Shown here piece after piece: positions 6,869 to 14,979 of a stretch of 53,148 nucleotides of DNA. The DNA lies in assembly GCA_944325685.1 (NCBI GenBank), contig CALVBC010000022.1, forward strand, positions 1-53,148. Direction: 5' to 3'. A program made the translations under genes and the position numbers. The notes beneath the pieces were generated by a model that made no database searches, had not been told where the DNA came from, and saw nothing but the letters and a program-made list of their open reading frames with translations. The DNA is from an uncultured Erysipelotrichaceae bacterium. GTDB taxonomy: Bacteria > Bacillota_I > Bacilli_A > Erysipelotrichales > Erysipelotrichaceae. Every line of letters begins with the position of its first letter. Positions within the stretch are counted from its first letter, which is position 1.

Positions 6869-8146
6869 ATGGAATTTTTGATCAAGAAAATGGGGATCAA
6901 CGGTGAAGGGATCGCCTACTATAAAAGAAAGCCGGTCTTTATCGAAGGGGCTCTGATCGATGAAACAGTGAGTGCGCATATCACAACTGATAAAGGCAAA
7001 TACTATATCGCTAAGCTCGATAAGATCATAAAGAGGTCATCCAAAAGACAAAGACCACTATGTCCTTATTTTAAGGAATGCGGGGCTTGTCAGATCATGC
7101 ATATGACTTATAGAGAACAGTTAGCTTATAAGTGCGAGATGGTCAAAGAAGCCTTTAAGAAGTACGCTGACATCGATATCAAGATCGATGATGTCATCGA
7201 AAACGATGATATATATGGTTATCGTAATAGCCTAAAACTTCCTGTTTCATATATCGATGGTAAATTAGTAAGTGGCTTATATAAAGCTAATAGCAATCAC
7301 CTTTTAGTCATCGACAAGTGTCTTATCCATGATCAAAGACTTGAGAAGGTCAAAAAGAATATCCTCAATGTCTTAAATAAATATCACTACCAAGATGTCT
7401 ATGGTCTATATATCAGGGCCTTAGATGATGATATCCAAGCGGTCATCGTATCAGATACAGAATTATCATTGGAATGCATAGCTGATCTAAAACGGATCGA
7501 GCATTTAGCTTCATTATATCTATCAAAACGGCAAAAGAAAGCCAAGGAATTCTTTGGCAAGGAGAATAAACTATTATTTGGGCAAAAGATGATAGCCTTT
7601 GATATGATGGATCTTAAATTCGCTATCCGTCCTTTTTCCTTTATGCAGCTAAATACCAAACAAGCCACCAAGCTCTATCAAAGGGTCATCGATCTATTAA
7701 AGGCCGATGATAAGGTCATCTTTGAAGGGTACTGTGGTATCGGTGTCATGTCTTTAGCCATGGCTAAAAAAGCTAAGAAGGTCATCGGGGTCGAGATCGT
7801 AAAAGAGGCGATAAGCGATGCCAAGAGAAATGCCAAAGACAATGGCATCGATAATGTCGAGTTCATCTTAGGTGATAGTGGCGAAGAATTGAAGTATCGT
7901 CTTAAAAAAGAGAAGATCGATGCGATCGTCGTCGATCCACCAAGGACCGGTCTTGATGAGACGATGTTAGAAAGCATCAAGAGGTCAAAGGTCAAAGAAG
8001 TGGTCTATGTATCATGTAATCCAGCGACTTTAGCTAAGGACATCGCTTATTTAAAGCCTTACTACGATATAAAGAAGGTCGATGTCTTAGATATGTTTTC
8101 TAATAGCGCTCATGTGGAGTGTATCATCTACATGAGAAAAAGATGA
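6869..8146 (+). CDS. 23S rRNA (uracil-5-)-methyltransferase, RlmD/RlmCD type
   Basis: A 425-aa SAM-dependent enzyme that makes 5-methyluridine in 23S rRNA. It has a short N-terminal TRAM-like region (1-55), the iron-sulphur cysteine cluster CPYFKECGACQ, a SAM-binding loop FEGYCGIG, the VVDPPRTG motif, and the catalytic cysteine in YVSCNPAT. The ATG at 6839, ten codons upstream, overlaps the divergent promoter region and adds nothing family-like; ATG 6869 sits 6 nt from an extended -10. In Bacillota one enzyme of this type often methylates two sites (RlmCD), so RlmCD is the likeliest identity. Confidence 0.9.
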   Translation: MEFLIKKMGINGEGIAYYKRKPVFIEGALIDETVSAHITTDKGKYYIAKLDKIIKRSSKRQRPLCPYFKECGACQIMHMTYREQLAYKCEMVKEAFKKYADIDIKIDDVIENDDIYGYRNSLKLPVSYIDGKLVSGLYKANSNHLLVIDKCLIHDQRLEKVKKNILNVLNKYHYQDVYGLYIRALDDDIQAVIVSDTELSLECIADLKRIEHLASLYLSKRQKKAKEFFGKENKLLFGQKMIAFDMMDLKFAIRPFSFMQLNTKQATKLYQRVIDLLKADDKVIFEGYCGIGVMSLAMAKKAKKVIGVEIVKEAISDAKRNAKDNGIDNVEFILGDSGEELKYRLKKEKIDAIVVDPPRTGLDETMLESIKRSKVKEVVYVSCNPATLAKDIAYLKPYYDIKKVDVLDMFSNSAHVECIIYMRKR

Positions 8147-8247
8147 TCACCCATATTTTGACCGTGTGCAATTCGAGGCAGTAATAAAAGAAGCTAGCTT
8201 TGATCGCTTTGCTATGACGCTAGCAACATGAATGCTATTGGCATAAT

Positions 8248-8276
8248 TTTAAAGGCATAGCGAAATGGGAGATAAT
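8248..8276 (+). promoter_or_regulatory. Promoter of the 8318 membrane protein gene
   Basis: TTTAAA (8248-8253), a 17-nt spacer and GATAAT (8271-8276). The 8147-8247 gap also holds two GCTAGC copies and a short GCTATG/CATAGC pairing, and no gene. Confidence 0.5.
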
Positions 8277-8317
8277 ACACAGATGATGGAAGTGTAAGAT
8301 CAGAGGGGTAAATCACT

Positions 8318-9043
8318 ATGAAAAGATTCAAAGAACTAGCTACATACAATAAGATCGTGATCATCATTTCGATGATCATGGTATTGATATTTTCGATCCT
8401 TTATGTCCTAACTTTGTCTAAGGAAGGCATCTATCATGGTGATGTTTTCTTTAGGAAGGAAAATGTGGATGGTAAGATCTGCTATGTTGGTGTTATCGAA
8501 GCCAAAGATATATCTTTCATCTTAGAGGATGATCATACGATATCGTATATGATCGATGATATAGATCATGGTACTTATACGATCGACAAGGATATCAAAG
8601 TAGACCCTTTAGATGCGACCCTTAAAAAAGATGGTGAAGTGATCTTTAAGGGCGATGTTATCATCGGTGATGATATAAACCTAATTGACGAAAATGGTGA
8701 TGTCGTTTTTGATATGACGATCGATACAGGAAATGGAAAATACGATCTTGAAGGCAATAAGATCGATCCATCAGTGCCATCAAAGCATTTTATCATGAGG
8801 TTATTTGCGGATAAGACTATGCATAAGGGCGATATCAGTATGTTTGTTTATGGTGTGATCATCGTTATCATCAATATCATCTCCATCTTATTTGAAGATG
8901 AATTATTCAGATGGCAGCTGCATTTTAGGGTCAAAGATGCAGATTTAGTAGAACCGTCATCTTTTGAGATCATATTGCGAAAAATCGTCTATGTAGTCTT
9001 TACCGCGCTAGCTTTGATGGTATTTATCATCGGTCTAGGGTAA
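8318..9043 (+). CDS. Unrecognised membrane protein
   Basis: A 241-aa protein I cannot assign. It has one N-terminal membrane helix (about 13-32), an acidic extracytoplasmic-looking middle rich in D, G and I with beta-type repeats (about 40-165), a second helix (about 178-198), a short basic loop, and a third helix near the C-terminus (about 220-240). AGAGGGGT precedes the ATG. The stop is 18 bp from the next start, but that gene appears to have its own leaderless promoter. The middle domain may be a small-molecule or cell-wall sensor; that is speculation. Confidence 0.75.
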   Translation: MKRFKELATYNKIVIIISMIMVLIFSILYVLTLSKEGIYHGDVFFRKENVDGKICYVGVIEAKDISFILEDDHTISYMIDDIDHGTYTIDKDIKVDPLDATLKKDGEVIFKGDVIIGDDINLIDENGDVVFDMTIDTGNGKYDLEGNKIDPSVPSKHFIMRLFADKTMHKGDISMFVYGVIIVIINIISILFEDELFRWQLHFRVKDADLVEPSSFEIILRKIVYVVFTALALMVFIIGLG

Positions 9044-9061
9044 TTGTGTTATCATTGATAC

Positions 9062-10447
9062 ATGTATCCTAAAGCACAAAAGGATAAGATATGCGCTTTT
9101 GCGCGCAAGTGGATGTATCGATTCGCTGATCAAGAGGTATCGGATGATAGCTTATTTTCGCCATCTTTAGAGCGCGATGTCAAAGCTTTGAGTTTTGATA
9201 TCGATGAGCTATTAAATGAAGAAGACTATATCTATGTCGATACTTATCCGGATAAAAAGATGACGATAAAAGAGATCATTGCTTTTATCCTTGTACAGAT
9301 AGATCTAAGAAGGGTAATCTTACAAGATAATGACAGTTTTATGCAGGCAAATGACCGCGGTCTATTCATCGAGGCTTTTTCTGATCTAGCCAAAAAATGT
9401 GGTCAAGATCTACATGTGTTCAAAAAGAAAGCAGCTAAGATCATGATCACTTCCTATCGTGATCTTAAAGATGATATGTCTTCTAGATTTAAGAAAGAAG
9501 ATATCACGATCACCCATAAGTCATGCATCATAATAAAGACAGATATAAATGGTGATATCGAAAAGACAAGATATAAGGTCGATAGTGATCTTATCGATAA
9601 GATCGCTAGTCATTTTAATAAAGGTTATCATCAATATCTTGAAGATCATCGTGGTCATTGGTCGATAATGATCAAGGATGAAGATGGCGATACTTTTAAG
9701 ACCTTTAGCTCTTTTTATCGCTATGATGATGATATATCGGTCTTATTAAGAAACATATTAAATGATGATAATATCTGGGCATTAGATGGTAAGTGTATCG
9801 ATCTATCGATCGAAAAGATCGGTATCACCTTAGCTTATGGCAAAGATAAGATGCAGATCGAAAAGATCATCCTCGATAAAAAGATGCAGGCACTGTATCT
9901 AGAAAAGATCGATCAAATCGGTACTTCAAGTATCAAGGTCTACAAAGACAAGACTAAAGTCCAAGAGATCTTTGATAAGCTAGGCGATGATGCCTTTAAA
10001 GAGCTAAGTGATGATGAAGCTTATATCAAAGAAGGGGAGTTTAAAGAGATACTCTGGGATATCAAATATCGAAATGGCCAAAACGATACCTGTCTTTTCC
10101 CTAAAGATACTAAAAGACTACCTAAAGATCTGGCGATATTCATCTTACTAGTCAGAAGATATATCGAAGATAATGACCATTATGATCTATTAGATCTTGA
10201 TACGATCAAAAGGAAAAGAAGAGACGGTGAACTCATCCTATGCAGTGTCAAATTCACAAATGGCGAAAGGATATATCACTACTTAAGCGAAGATGAAAGT
10301 CTTAGGGTAGGCGATGAAGTGATGGTCCCGGTCAGTAATGATGACAAAGCTCATCTTGCGACCATCTTCAATATTCAATATATCAAAGAGGATCGATTAC
10401 CGATACCTAAAAGTAAGCTCAAGTATATCTTCTTAAAAGATAAATAG
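9062..10447 (+). CDS. Unrecognised 461-aa cytosolic protein
   Basis: No family is recognised with confidence. The protein is hydrophilic, highly charged and lacks membrane segments. The last 65 residues (CSVKF ... PIPKSKLKYIF) read as a small beta-barrel with YHYL, VGDEVMVPV and a terminal PxPxSKxKYIF. That pattern recurs as a C-terminal module in Bacillota hypothetical proteins. A TGT-TATCAT extended -10 sits 6 nt before ATG 9062 with no Shine-Dalgarno, so translation is probably leaderless. The galM gene follows 21 nt after the stop. Confidence 0.75.
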   Translation: MYPKAQKDKICAFARKWMYRFADQEVSDDSLFSPSLERDVKALSFDIDELLNEEDYIYVDTYPDKKMTIKEIIAFILVQIDLRRVILQDNDSFMQANDRGLFIEAFSDLAKKCGQDLHVFKKKAAKIMITSYRDLKDDMSSRFKKEDITITHKSCIIIKTDINGDIEKTRYKVDSDLIDKIASHFNKGYHQYLEDHRGHWSIMIKDEDGDTFKTFSSFYRYDDDISVLLRNILNDDNIWALDGKCIDLSIEKIGITLAYGKDKMQIEKIILDKKMQALYLEKIDQIGTSSIKVYKDKTKVQEIFDKLGDDAFKELSDDEAYIKEGEFKEILWDIKYRNGQNDTCLFPKDTKRLPKDLAIFILLVRRYIEDNDHYDLLDLDTIKRKRRDGELILCSVKFTNGERIYHYLSEDESLRVGDEVMVPVSNDDKAHLATIFNIQYIKEDRLPIPKSKLKYIFLKDK

Positions 10448-10468
10448 TAAAATAAATATGAGGTGAAT

Positions 10469-11482
10469 ATGAAAGAATACTTTGGTAAATGCAATGATAG
10501 AGATGTCTATCTCTATACGATCGAAAACGATATCTTAAAGGTCCAAGTATCAACACTTGGTGCTACTTTGGTGTCCTTTATCTACAAGCCCTATGATCGT
10601 GATGTCGTCTTAGGGTATGAAAATGCGGAGACATATCTTGATAGTCATGGCTCAAATATGGGGGCGACGATCGGCCGTTGTGCTAATCGGATCGCTAAGG
10701 GTGAATTTACTTTAAATGATGTCACTTATCATCTGACCATCAATAATGGTCCTAATACCTTGCACAGTGGCATCAATAATCTCACTAGTAAGATATATGA
10801 TGTCGAAGAGTTTGAAAATAGTCTTATCTTATCGACGGTCAGTGAAGATGGCAGCGATGGTTTTCCAGGTAATTTAAGTGTCAAGATATACTATCGCTTA
10901 GATCATGATACTTTAGAATATCGCTATGAAGCGACTAGCGATAAGGATACCTTGTGCAATATCACCAATCACGCTTACTTTGACCTTGATGGGCTTGATA
11001 GTGACAGTATCTTAGACCATGAAGTAAAGATCGCATCTGACCATATCGCCTTAGTTGATCAAGATGGTCTTAGTACTGATGTCATCTTAGCGGTCAAGAA
11101 TACGGCTTTTGATTTTTCTGACTTTAGAAAGATCAGGGATAATCTATCGATCGGTCATGATAATATCGCCTTAGTGAAGGGTTATGATCACAATTACTTG
11201 TTCCCATATGACAATGATGATCTAAGAGTTCAAATGCGAAATGGCGACATGATGCTTACGGTGAGATCTGATCTTCCTGGCATGCACTTTTATACTGCTA
11301 ACTACTTAGATGGTGAAGTAAGAGGCAAAAAGGGTAATTACTACAAGGAGAAAAACGGGGCATGTTTTGAATGTCAGTACTATCCTAATGCGATCAACTA
11401 CAACGGTTTTAAAAAGCCGATCTTAAAAGCTGGTGATACGATGAGCCACTATATCCGTTTCACCTTATCACCAAGGCAGTAA
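10469..11482 (+). CDS. galM: Aldose 1-epimerase (galactose mutarotase)
   Basis: A 337-aa enzyme interconverting alpha and beta anomers of galactose and glucose. Family motifs are GATIGRCANRI, LHSG, the NHAYFDL segment with the catalytic histidine, and a C-terminal ECQYYPNAIN, where the glutamate acts as catalytic base. The length matches the family. AGGTG at 10461-10465 precedes ATG 10469; the in-frame GTG at 10463 lies within that site and is rejected. No other galactose gene is adjacent. Confidence 0.92.
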   Translation: MKEYFGKCNDRDVYLYTIENDILKVQVSTLGATLVSFIYKPYDRDVVLGYENAETYLDSHGSNMGATIGRCANRIAKGEFTLNDVTYHLTINNGPNTLHSGINNLTSKIYDVEEFENSLILSTVSEDGSDGFPGNLSVKIYYRLDHDTLEYRYEATSDKDTLCNITNHAYFDLDGLDSDSILDHEVKIASDHIALVDQDGLSTDVILAVKNTAFDFSDFRKIRDNLSIGHDNIALVKGYDHNYLFPYDNDDLRVQMRNGDMMLTVRSDLPGMHFYTANYLDGEVRGKKGNYYKEKNGACFECQYYPNAINYNGFKKPILKAGDTMSHYIRFTLSPRQ

Positions 11483-11498
11483 ATTTCAACGACTTTAT

Positions 11499-11526
11499 TT
11501 GTCAAAAAAGATAAATAATGTATAAT
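11499..11526 (+). promoter_or_regulatory. Promoter of the DUF349-like gene
   Basis: TTGTCA (11499-11504), a 16-nt spacer and TATAAT (11521-11526). The gene start at 11570 has AAGGGG upstream. Confidence 0.65.
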
Positions 11527-11569
11527 AATTGAGTGACAAAATTAAAAACTATAAGGGGTAAAAGAGATT

Positions 11570-12703
11570 ATGTATCTAAATGATGAAATGTATGATGTGA
11601 TCGATATCGATGAAGCGATCAAACAAAAGCAAGAATTGATCACAAAAGCCAAAGAATTGAGCGAGCAAGAGACTGGTGATCTCATCAAGGCAGCTGCGCG
11701 TCTACGCAGGAAGTGGCGTCGTATCCCATATTGGGAGTCTGCTTATGAGGATCAATTGGCTCAGGAGTTCGATGGATACCTTGGCGTCGTATATAGTCGT
11801 CGTCATTTAGTAACGGAAGCCAATGTGGAAGCTAAACGCGCTTTGATCGAAGAGGTCAAAGGCTATGATCAAAATGTTCCAGGGACGAAATTAGCGGAAA
11901 GCTTAGAGCGCTGGAAGAAGGTCGGTTCAGCTGGTCATGAAGCTGATGAAGAGTTATGGCAAGAATTCGCTGATGCGCGTCATGCCTTCTTAGAGAAGAA
12001 ACGCGTTTATTGGAATGAAAGACGTGAACACTATGATGAAGCTAAGGCGATAAAAGAAAGAGTCGTTGAAGAAGCTAAAGCTTTAGCGGAAGAAGATAAT
12101 TTCCGTAAGGCATCAGCGCGTTTTGAAGAGCTACTACAAGAGTGGAAGGATGCTGGCTATATCGGTGATCGTGACTACGAAAAAGAACTATGGCAAGAAT
12201 TCTCTGAAGCTCGTCGTAATTTCAATAAAAAACGCGGTGCTTTCTATAGTGAACTACACGCAAGACAAAAAGAAGCATATACAGCTAAGACCGCTTTGAT
12301 CGCTGAAGCAAGAGCGATCTTAGAAGGTGGTAACTATACCCGTGAAGATACCGAAAAGATGAAAGAGCTCAATGCGAAGTGGCGTACGCTTGGCAATTGT
12401 GGTCGCGATAAAGAAGATGGTGTTTGGAAGGAATTCCGCAGTGTCATGGATGAATACTTCGATGTCATCAGAGGCAATCGCGAAGAAAGACAAGCTCGCT
12501 ACCAAGAACGCCTTGGCGATCTAAGGAGCAGGAAGCTCGATCAGATCGCTTCCCAAAGACGTCAGATCGAACGCTTACGCCAAGAAGCGATGGAGACATT
12601 GAGCGAGCGTGAAGCTAACGAGATCAATGAGGAGATCGCTGACAAAGAAGAGTACATCGCTGAACTTGAAAAAGAGATCGCGGAACTCGAAGAAAAAGCA
12701 TAA
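11570..12703 (+). CDS. DUF349-like coiled-coil protein
   Basis: A 377-aa, very charged helical protein. It contains repeated units with the pattern W-x-x-x-G ... LWQEF ... AR ... F-x-x-(K/R)-x-x-x-(Y/F), at about 110-165, 185-245 and 255-310. This is characteristic of DUF349 repeats. The C-terminal 75 residues are a continuous Glu/Arg/Lys coiled coil with no breaks. Codon use (many CGT, CGC, GAA) suggests high expression. The function of the family is poorly defined. It has its own promoter and terminator, so it is monocistronic. Confidence 0.75.
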   Translation: MYLNDEMYDVIDIDEAIKQKQELITKAKELSEQETGDLIKAAARLRRKWRRIPYWESAYEDQLAQEFDGYLGVVYSRRHLVTEANVEAKRALIEEVKGYDQNVPGTKLAESLERWKKVGSAGHEADEELWQEFADARHAFLEKKRVYWNERREHYDEAKAIKERVVEEAKALAEEDNFRKASARFEELLQEWKDAGYIGDRDYEKELWQEFSEARRNFNKKRGAFYSELHARQKEAYTAKTALIAEARAILEGGNYTREDTEKMKELNAKWRTLGNCGRDKEDGVWKEFRSVMDEYFDVIRGNREERQARYQERLGDLRSRKLDQIASQRRQIERLRQEAMETLSEREANEINEEIADKEEYIAELEKEIAELEEKA

Positions 12704-12708
12704 ACTAC

Positions 12709-12736
12709 AGGGTGCACTTAGTTGCACCTTTATTAT
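12709..12736 (+). terminator. Terminator of the DUF349-like gene
   Basis: GGTGCA (12711-12716) pairs with TGCACC (12723-12728) around a 6-nt loop, followed by TTTATTATT. Confidence 0.75.
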
Positions 12737-12753
12737 TGGCATTAAAAAAAACC

Positions 12754-12781
12754 TTTACTGGCCTCTCAACATACCTATAAT
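12754..12781 (+). promoter_or_regulatory. Promoter of the hairpin-array RNA
   Basis: TTTACT (12754-12759), a 16-nt spacer and TATAAT (12776-12781). Transcription would begin near 12788. A second, weaker -10 (TATCAT at 12832-12837) lies downstream. Confidence 0.5.
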
Positions 12782-12884
12782 AACATAAAAAAATTTTAAA
12801 AAATAGACTGTTTTTTATCTTTACAGTCGGTTATCATATGGGTGTAAAGAAATAGATGGTCTCATCTAGAGGAGGTCAAAGTAA

Positions 12885-12932
12885 ATGGAACCTACATCGT
12901 TAGAAGAGATCTTAGAAGGATCTCAAAAATAA
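12885..12932 (+). CDS. 15-residue leader-type ORF inside the structured RNA
   Basis: ATG 12885 is preceded by a perfect GAGGAGGT (12869-12876) at 8 nt, with a 6-bp hairpin directly before it. It encodes 15 residues starting MEPTSLEEI. A hairpin (12906-12924) lies inside its 3' half. The strong ribosome binding site suggests it is really translated, perhaps as a regulatory leader. No family can be assigned. Confidence 0.4.
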   Translation: MEPTSLEEILEGSQK

Positions 12933-13141
12933 AAAGAGAATAACTGATCATGTAGCGTAAGCTACATAAGACTTACACCATGTAAGAAATAGCTACGAGT
13001 AAGTAGCGTATGTGATAGAAGGTTCAGTATATTACCTTAGCGTAAGGCTAAAAAATATACTGACGGTCCATGGATTGACATAACATAGAAAGGAAGTAAA
13101 ATTCATCATGAGTGGATCGGTCAAACCAATCGACAACGTAG

Positions 13142-13170
13142 AGCCCCATCTTGAATTAGATGGGGCTTTT
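13142..13170 (+). terminator. Terminator of the structured RNA
   Basis: A 9-bp perfect stem (AGCCCCATC at 13142-13150, GATGGGGCT at 13159-13167) with loop TTGAATTA, then TTT. The loop contains the -35 hexamer of the next gene. Confidence 0.8.
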
Positions 13171-13179
13171 AATTACAAT
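13151..13179 (+). promoter_or_regulatory. Promoter embedded in the terminator hairpin
   Basis: TTGAAT (13151-13156, in the terminator loop), a 17-nt spacer and TACAAT (13174-13179). ATG 13187 begins 7 nt after the -10, so the message would be leaderless. Confidence 0.5.
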
Positions 13180-13186
13180 TATGACC

Positions 13187-13531
13187 ATGTACAAGAAATA
13201 CTTATTACCGATCGCGATATTGTTATGTTTGTCTTTGGGCATCAGATGGTTAAGTCCGCTATTAAATGGGGCAATAGGTGATGCGATCATCATCGTATTA
13301 AGGGCATGTCTGTTATTTGCCTTTGGTCTATCGCTCAATGTCAGTAAAAGACGGCGCTATGAGACCTGGGTCAGAAAGGTCATCGTCTCCTTTGTCATGA
13401 TCTTTTTCTTGGTATGGGACTTAGGATATATCATGATCCCGGAATTAAAAGCGGTATTTGATAATTTAGGGATAAGCGGTTATATCGTCTATCTCATATA
13501 CATCTACTGTGGTTGGTCATTCTTTGATTAG
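13187..13531 (+). CDS. Unrecognised small membrane protein
   Basis: A 114-aa protein with four predicted membrane helices (about 5-22, 28-50, 65-85 and 93-112), separated by a basic SKRRRYETW loop. I do not recognise the family. The upstream ATG codons at 13160 and 13181 lie in the terminator stem or at the expected transcript start. ATG 13187 is chosen because it is 7 nt from a good -10 and no Shine-Dalgarno exists. It converges with folT, overlapping it by 4 nt. Confidence 0.65.
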   Translation: MYKKYLLPIAILLCLSLGIRWLSPLLNGAIGDAIIIVLRACLLFAFGLSLNVSKRRRYETWVRKVIVSFVMIFFLVWDLGYIMIPELKAVFDNLGISGYIVYLIYIYCGWSFFD

Positions 13532-14043
13532 GATGACTTTTTTATTAGGTCAAAACGCATGAATAAAGGCTTAGACAATTTATATAGGGCGACAAATAAG
13601 ATCACCTCAAGTGGTAAAAGGATGAGGTTTTTAGGGATACTAGCGGTGATATAGAAGATAAAGCCCTTAGATAAAAGAATAGTATTCCAAATACTATTGA
13701 GCAGGATATTATTGATGATCGATACTAAAGTCCTAGCGATGATGATCCTTTTTAAGTTGACCTTTTTATATAGACACAAGGAATATATCGCCATCGAAAC
13801 CATCGCCCCCAAAGTATAGCCAAAGAAGAAGGCACCACTAGGATAGACGATATAAGCCAAGATATCTTCGATAAAGGCGTATAATAGACAGGTCTTAAAG
13901 TCATATATGATCGCGACATACATCATAACGACAAAGCTAAAGGTGATCCGTAAACTATCGGTCACCGGGATATAAAAGGTGTTGAGGATAATATTTAAAG
14001 CCATGAATAAGGCTAATGTAACGATCTTCTTTATATCAGTCAT
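13528..14043 (-). CDS. folT: ECF transporter S component, folate type
   Basis: A 171-aa membrane protein with six hydrophobic segments, matching the substrate-binding subunit of energy-coupling-factor transporters for folate. The pattern FMALNIILN near the N-terminus, LRITFSFVV, and the GAFFFGYTLGAM segment fit FolT-like S components. The shared ECF A, A' and T genes are not in the window, as usual for group II S components. TAAAAT (14050-14055) lies 6 nt before ATG 14043 without a ribosome binding site, so leaderless expression is likely. The folate specificity is moderately sure. Confidence 0.8.
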   Translation of the reverse strand: MTDIKKIVTLALFMALNIILNTFYIPVTDSLRITFSFVVMMYVAIIYDFKTCLLYAFIEDILAYIVYPSGAFFFGYTLGAMVSMAIYSLCLYKKVNLKRIIIARTLVSIINNILLNSIWNTILLSKGFIFYITASIPKNLILLPLEVILFVALYKLSKPLFMRFDLIKKSS

Positions 14044-14079
14044 AAAGATATTTTACTTTAAATATGATAATATTACTAC

Positions 14080-14979
14080 ATGCAGTTATTATGTTCTATC
14101 ACACACATCGATCTTATCGATGACATCTGGGAAGATGTCGATGGGATCATCGTTGGCGCTAAAGCCGCGTCTTTAAAATATCCTTTTACCTTAGATGAGT
14201 TAGTCACCATCAAAAAGAAGTGCCAAATGTATGATATCGACCTCTATTTTGAAGTCGACATCCTCATTAAAGAGACAAAGAGGACCGTCGTATTTGACCT
14301 ATTAGACTTTGTCATGAAACTGGGACCTAAGGGTATCTACTTCAGTGACTTAGCGATATATGACTATGCCTTAAAGAAAGGTTATCATGATCTTCTCATC
14401 TATGATCCGATGACGCTTATGACCAATTCCCTTGATGCCATCTTCTTTTTACACAAAGGCATCAAAGGGGTCACTTTAGCTAGGGAACTGACCCTTGATG
14501 AGATCGTAAAGATATGTGATATGACCAATGGTCAAGTCGATATGCAGATCGCAGGTTTCATCCGGATGGCTTATTCAGGGCGTCATTTTATAAATGACTA
14601 TCTAGACTATATCGATAAGCCCTATGATAAGGATAAGACCTATATGATCAAAGAAGAGACCCGTGATAAGAAGATGCATATCTATGAAGGAAGAGAGGGG
14701 ACTTTGATCTACAGTGAGTTTGTCTTATTAGCTTTAAATGAATATCTTAAATTAAAAGACAAGGTCGCTCGTTTTATCATCGATGATCGTTATTTGAGCC
14801 ATGATCTGATCATCGATATCATCAAAGCCCACCGAGTCGTAGATGAAGACAATGTATCTTCGATAGAAAATGAACTAAAAGAAAGATATCCAAGTATCTA
14901 CTTTGATACCGGTTATCTATACAATAAGACGATGATCAAAAAGGAGGAGAAAGATGATCGAGCTATTAGCGCCGAGTAA
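14080..14979 (+). CDS. U32-family tRNA hydroxylation protein, short partner (TrhP1-like)
   Basis: A 299-aa peptidase-U32-fold protein. B. subtilis has a tandem pair of this kind (YrrN/YrrO, TrhP1/TrhP2) needed for 5-hydroxyuridine formation at the tRNA wobble base with prephenate as oxygen source. This smaller member shows the TIM-barrel beta-strand pattern and QIAGFIRMAYSGRHF, a degenerate version of the signature, without the cysteine cluster of its partner. GATAAT (14066-14071) lies 8 nt before ATG 14080 and there is no Shine-Dalgarno. It overlaps the next gene by 26 nt, so the two are probably coupled. Confidence 0.85.
   Translation: MQLLCSITHIDLIDDIWEDVDGIIVGAKAASLKYPFTLDELVTIKKKCQMYDIDLYFEVDILIKETKRTVVFDLLDFVMKLGPKGIYFSDLAIYDYALKKGYHDLLIYDPMTLMTNSLDAIFFLHKGIKGVTLARELTLDEIVKICDMTNGQVDMQIAGFIRMAYSGRHFINDYLDYIDKPYDKDKTYMIKEETRDKKMHIYEGREGTLIYSEFVLLALNEYLKLKDKVARFIIDDRYLSHDLIIDIIKAHRVVDEDNVSSIENELKERYPSIYFDTGYLYNKTMIKKEEKDDRAISAE

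Larger units (their letters stand above)
12788..13170 (+). ncRNA. Candidate structured non-coding RNA (hairpin array)
   Basis: About 380 nt with no real gene but many successive perfect stems: TAGATG/CATCTA (12853-12868), GAGATC/GATCTC (12906-12924), ATGTAGC-GTAA-GCTACAT with a GNRA loop (12950-12967), CTTACA/TGTAAG (12972-12986), GCTAC/GTAGC (12992-13007), and a long arm TCAGTATATT/AATATACTGA (13024-13063) holding an inner TTAGC/GCTAA stem. A strong terminator closes it. GCGTAAG occurs in two of the loops. It matches no RNA class I can name. It could be a free regulatory RNA or a leader for the tiny ORF at 12885. Confidence 0.45.

Noticed and set aside
12832-12837. Second -10-like TATCAT in front of the structured RNA
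   Set aside because: There is no acceptable -35 at 16-18 nt, and the upstream TTTACT-16-TATAAT is a better promoter.
13108-13284. Short ORF beginning at ATG 13108 with AGGAAG upstream
   Set aside because: It crosses a strong terminator and then overlaps a better-supported membrane protein gene in another frame.
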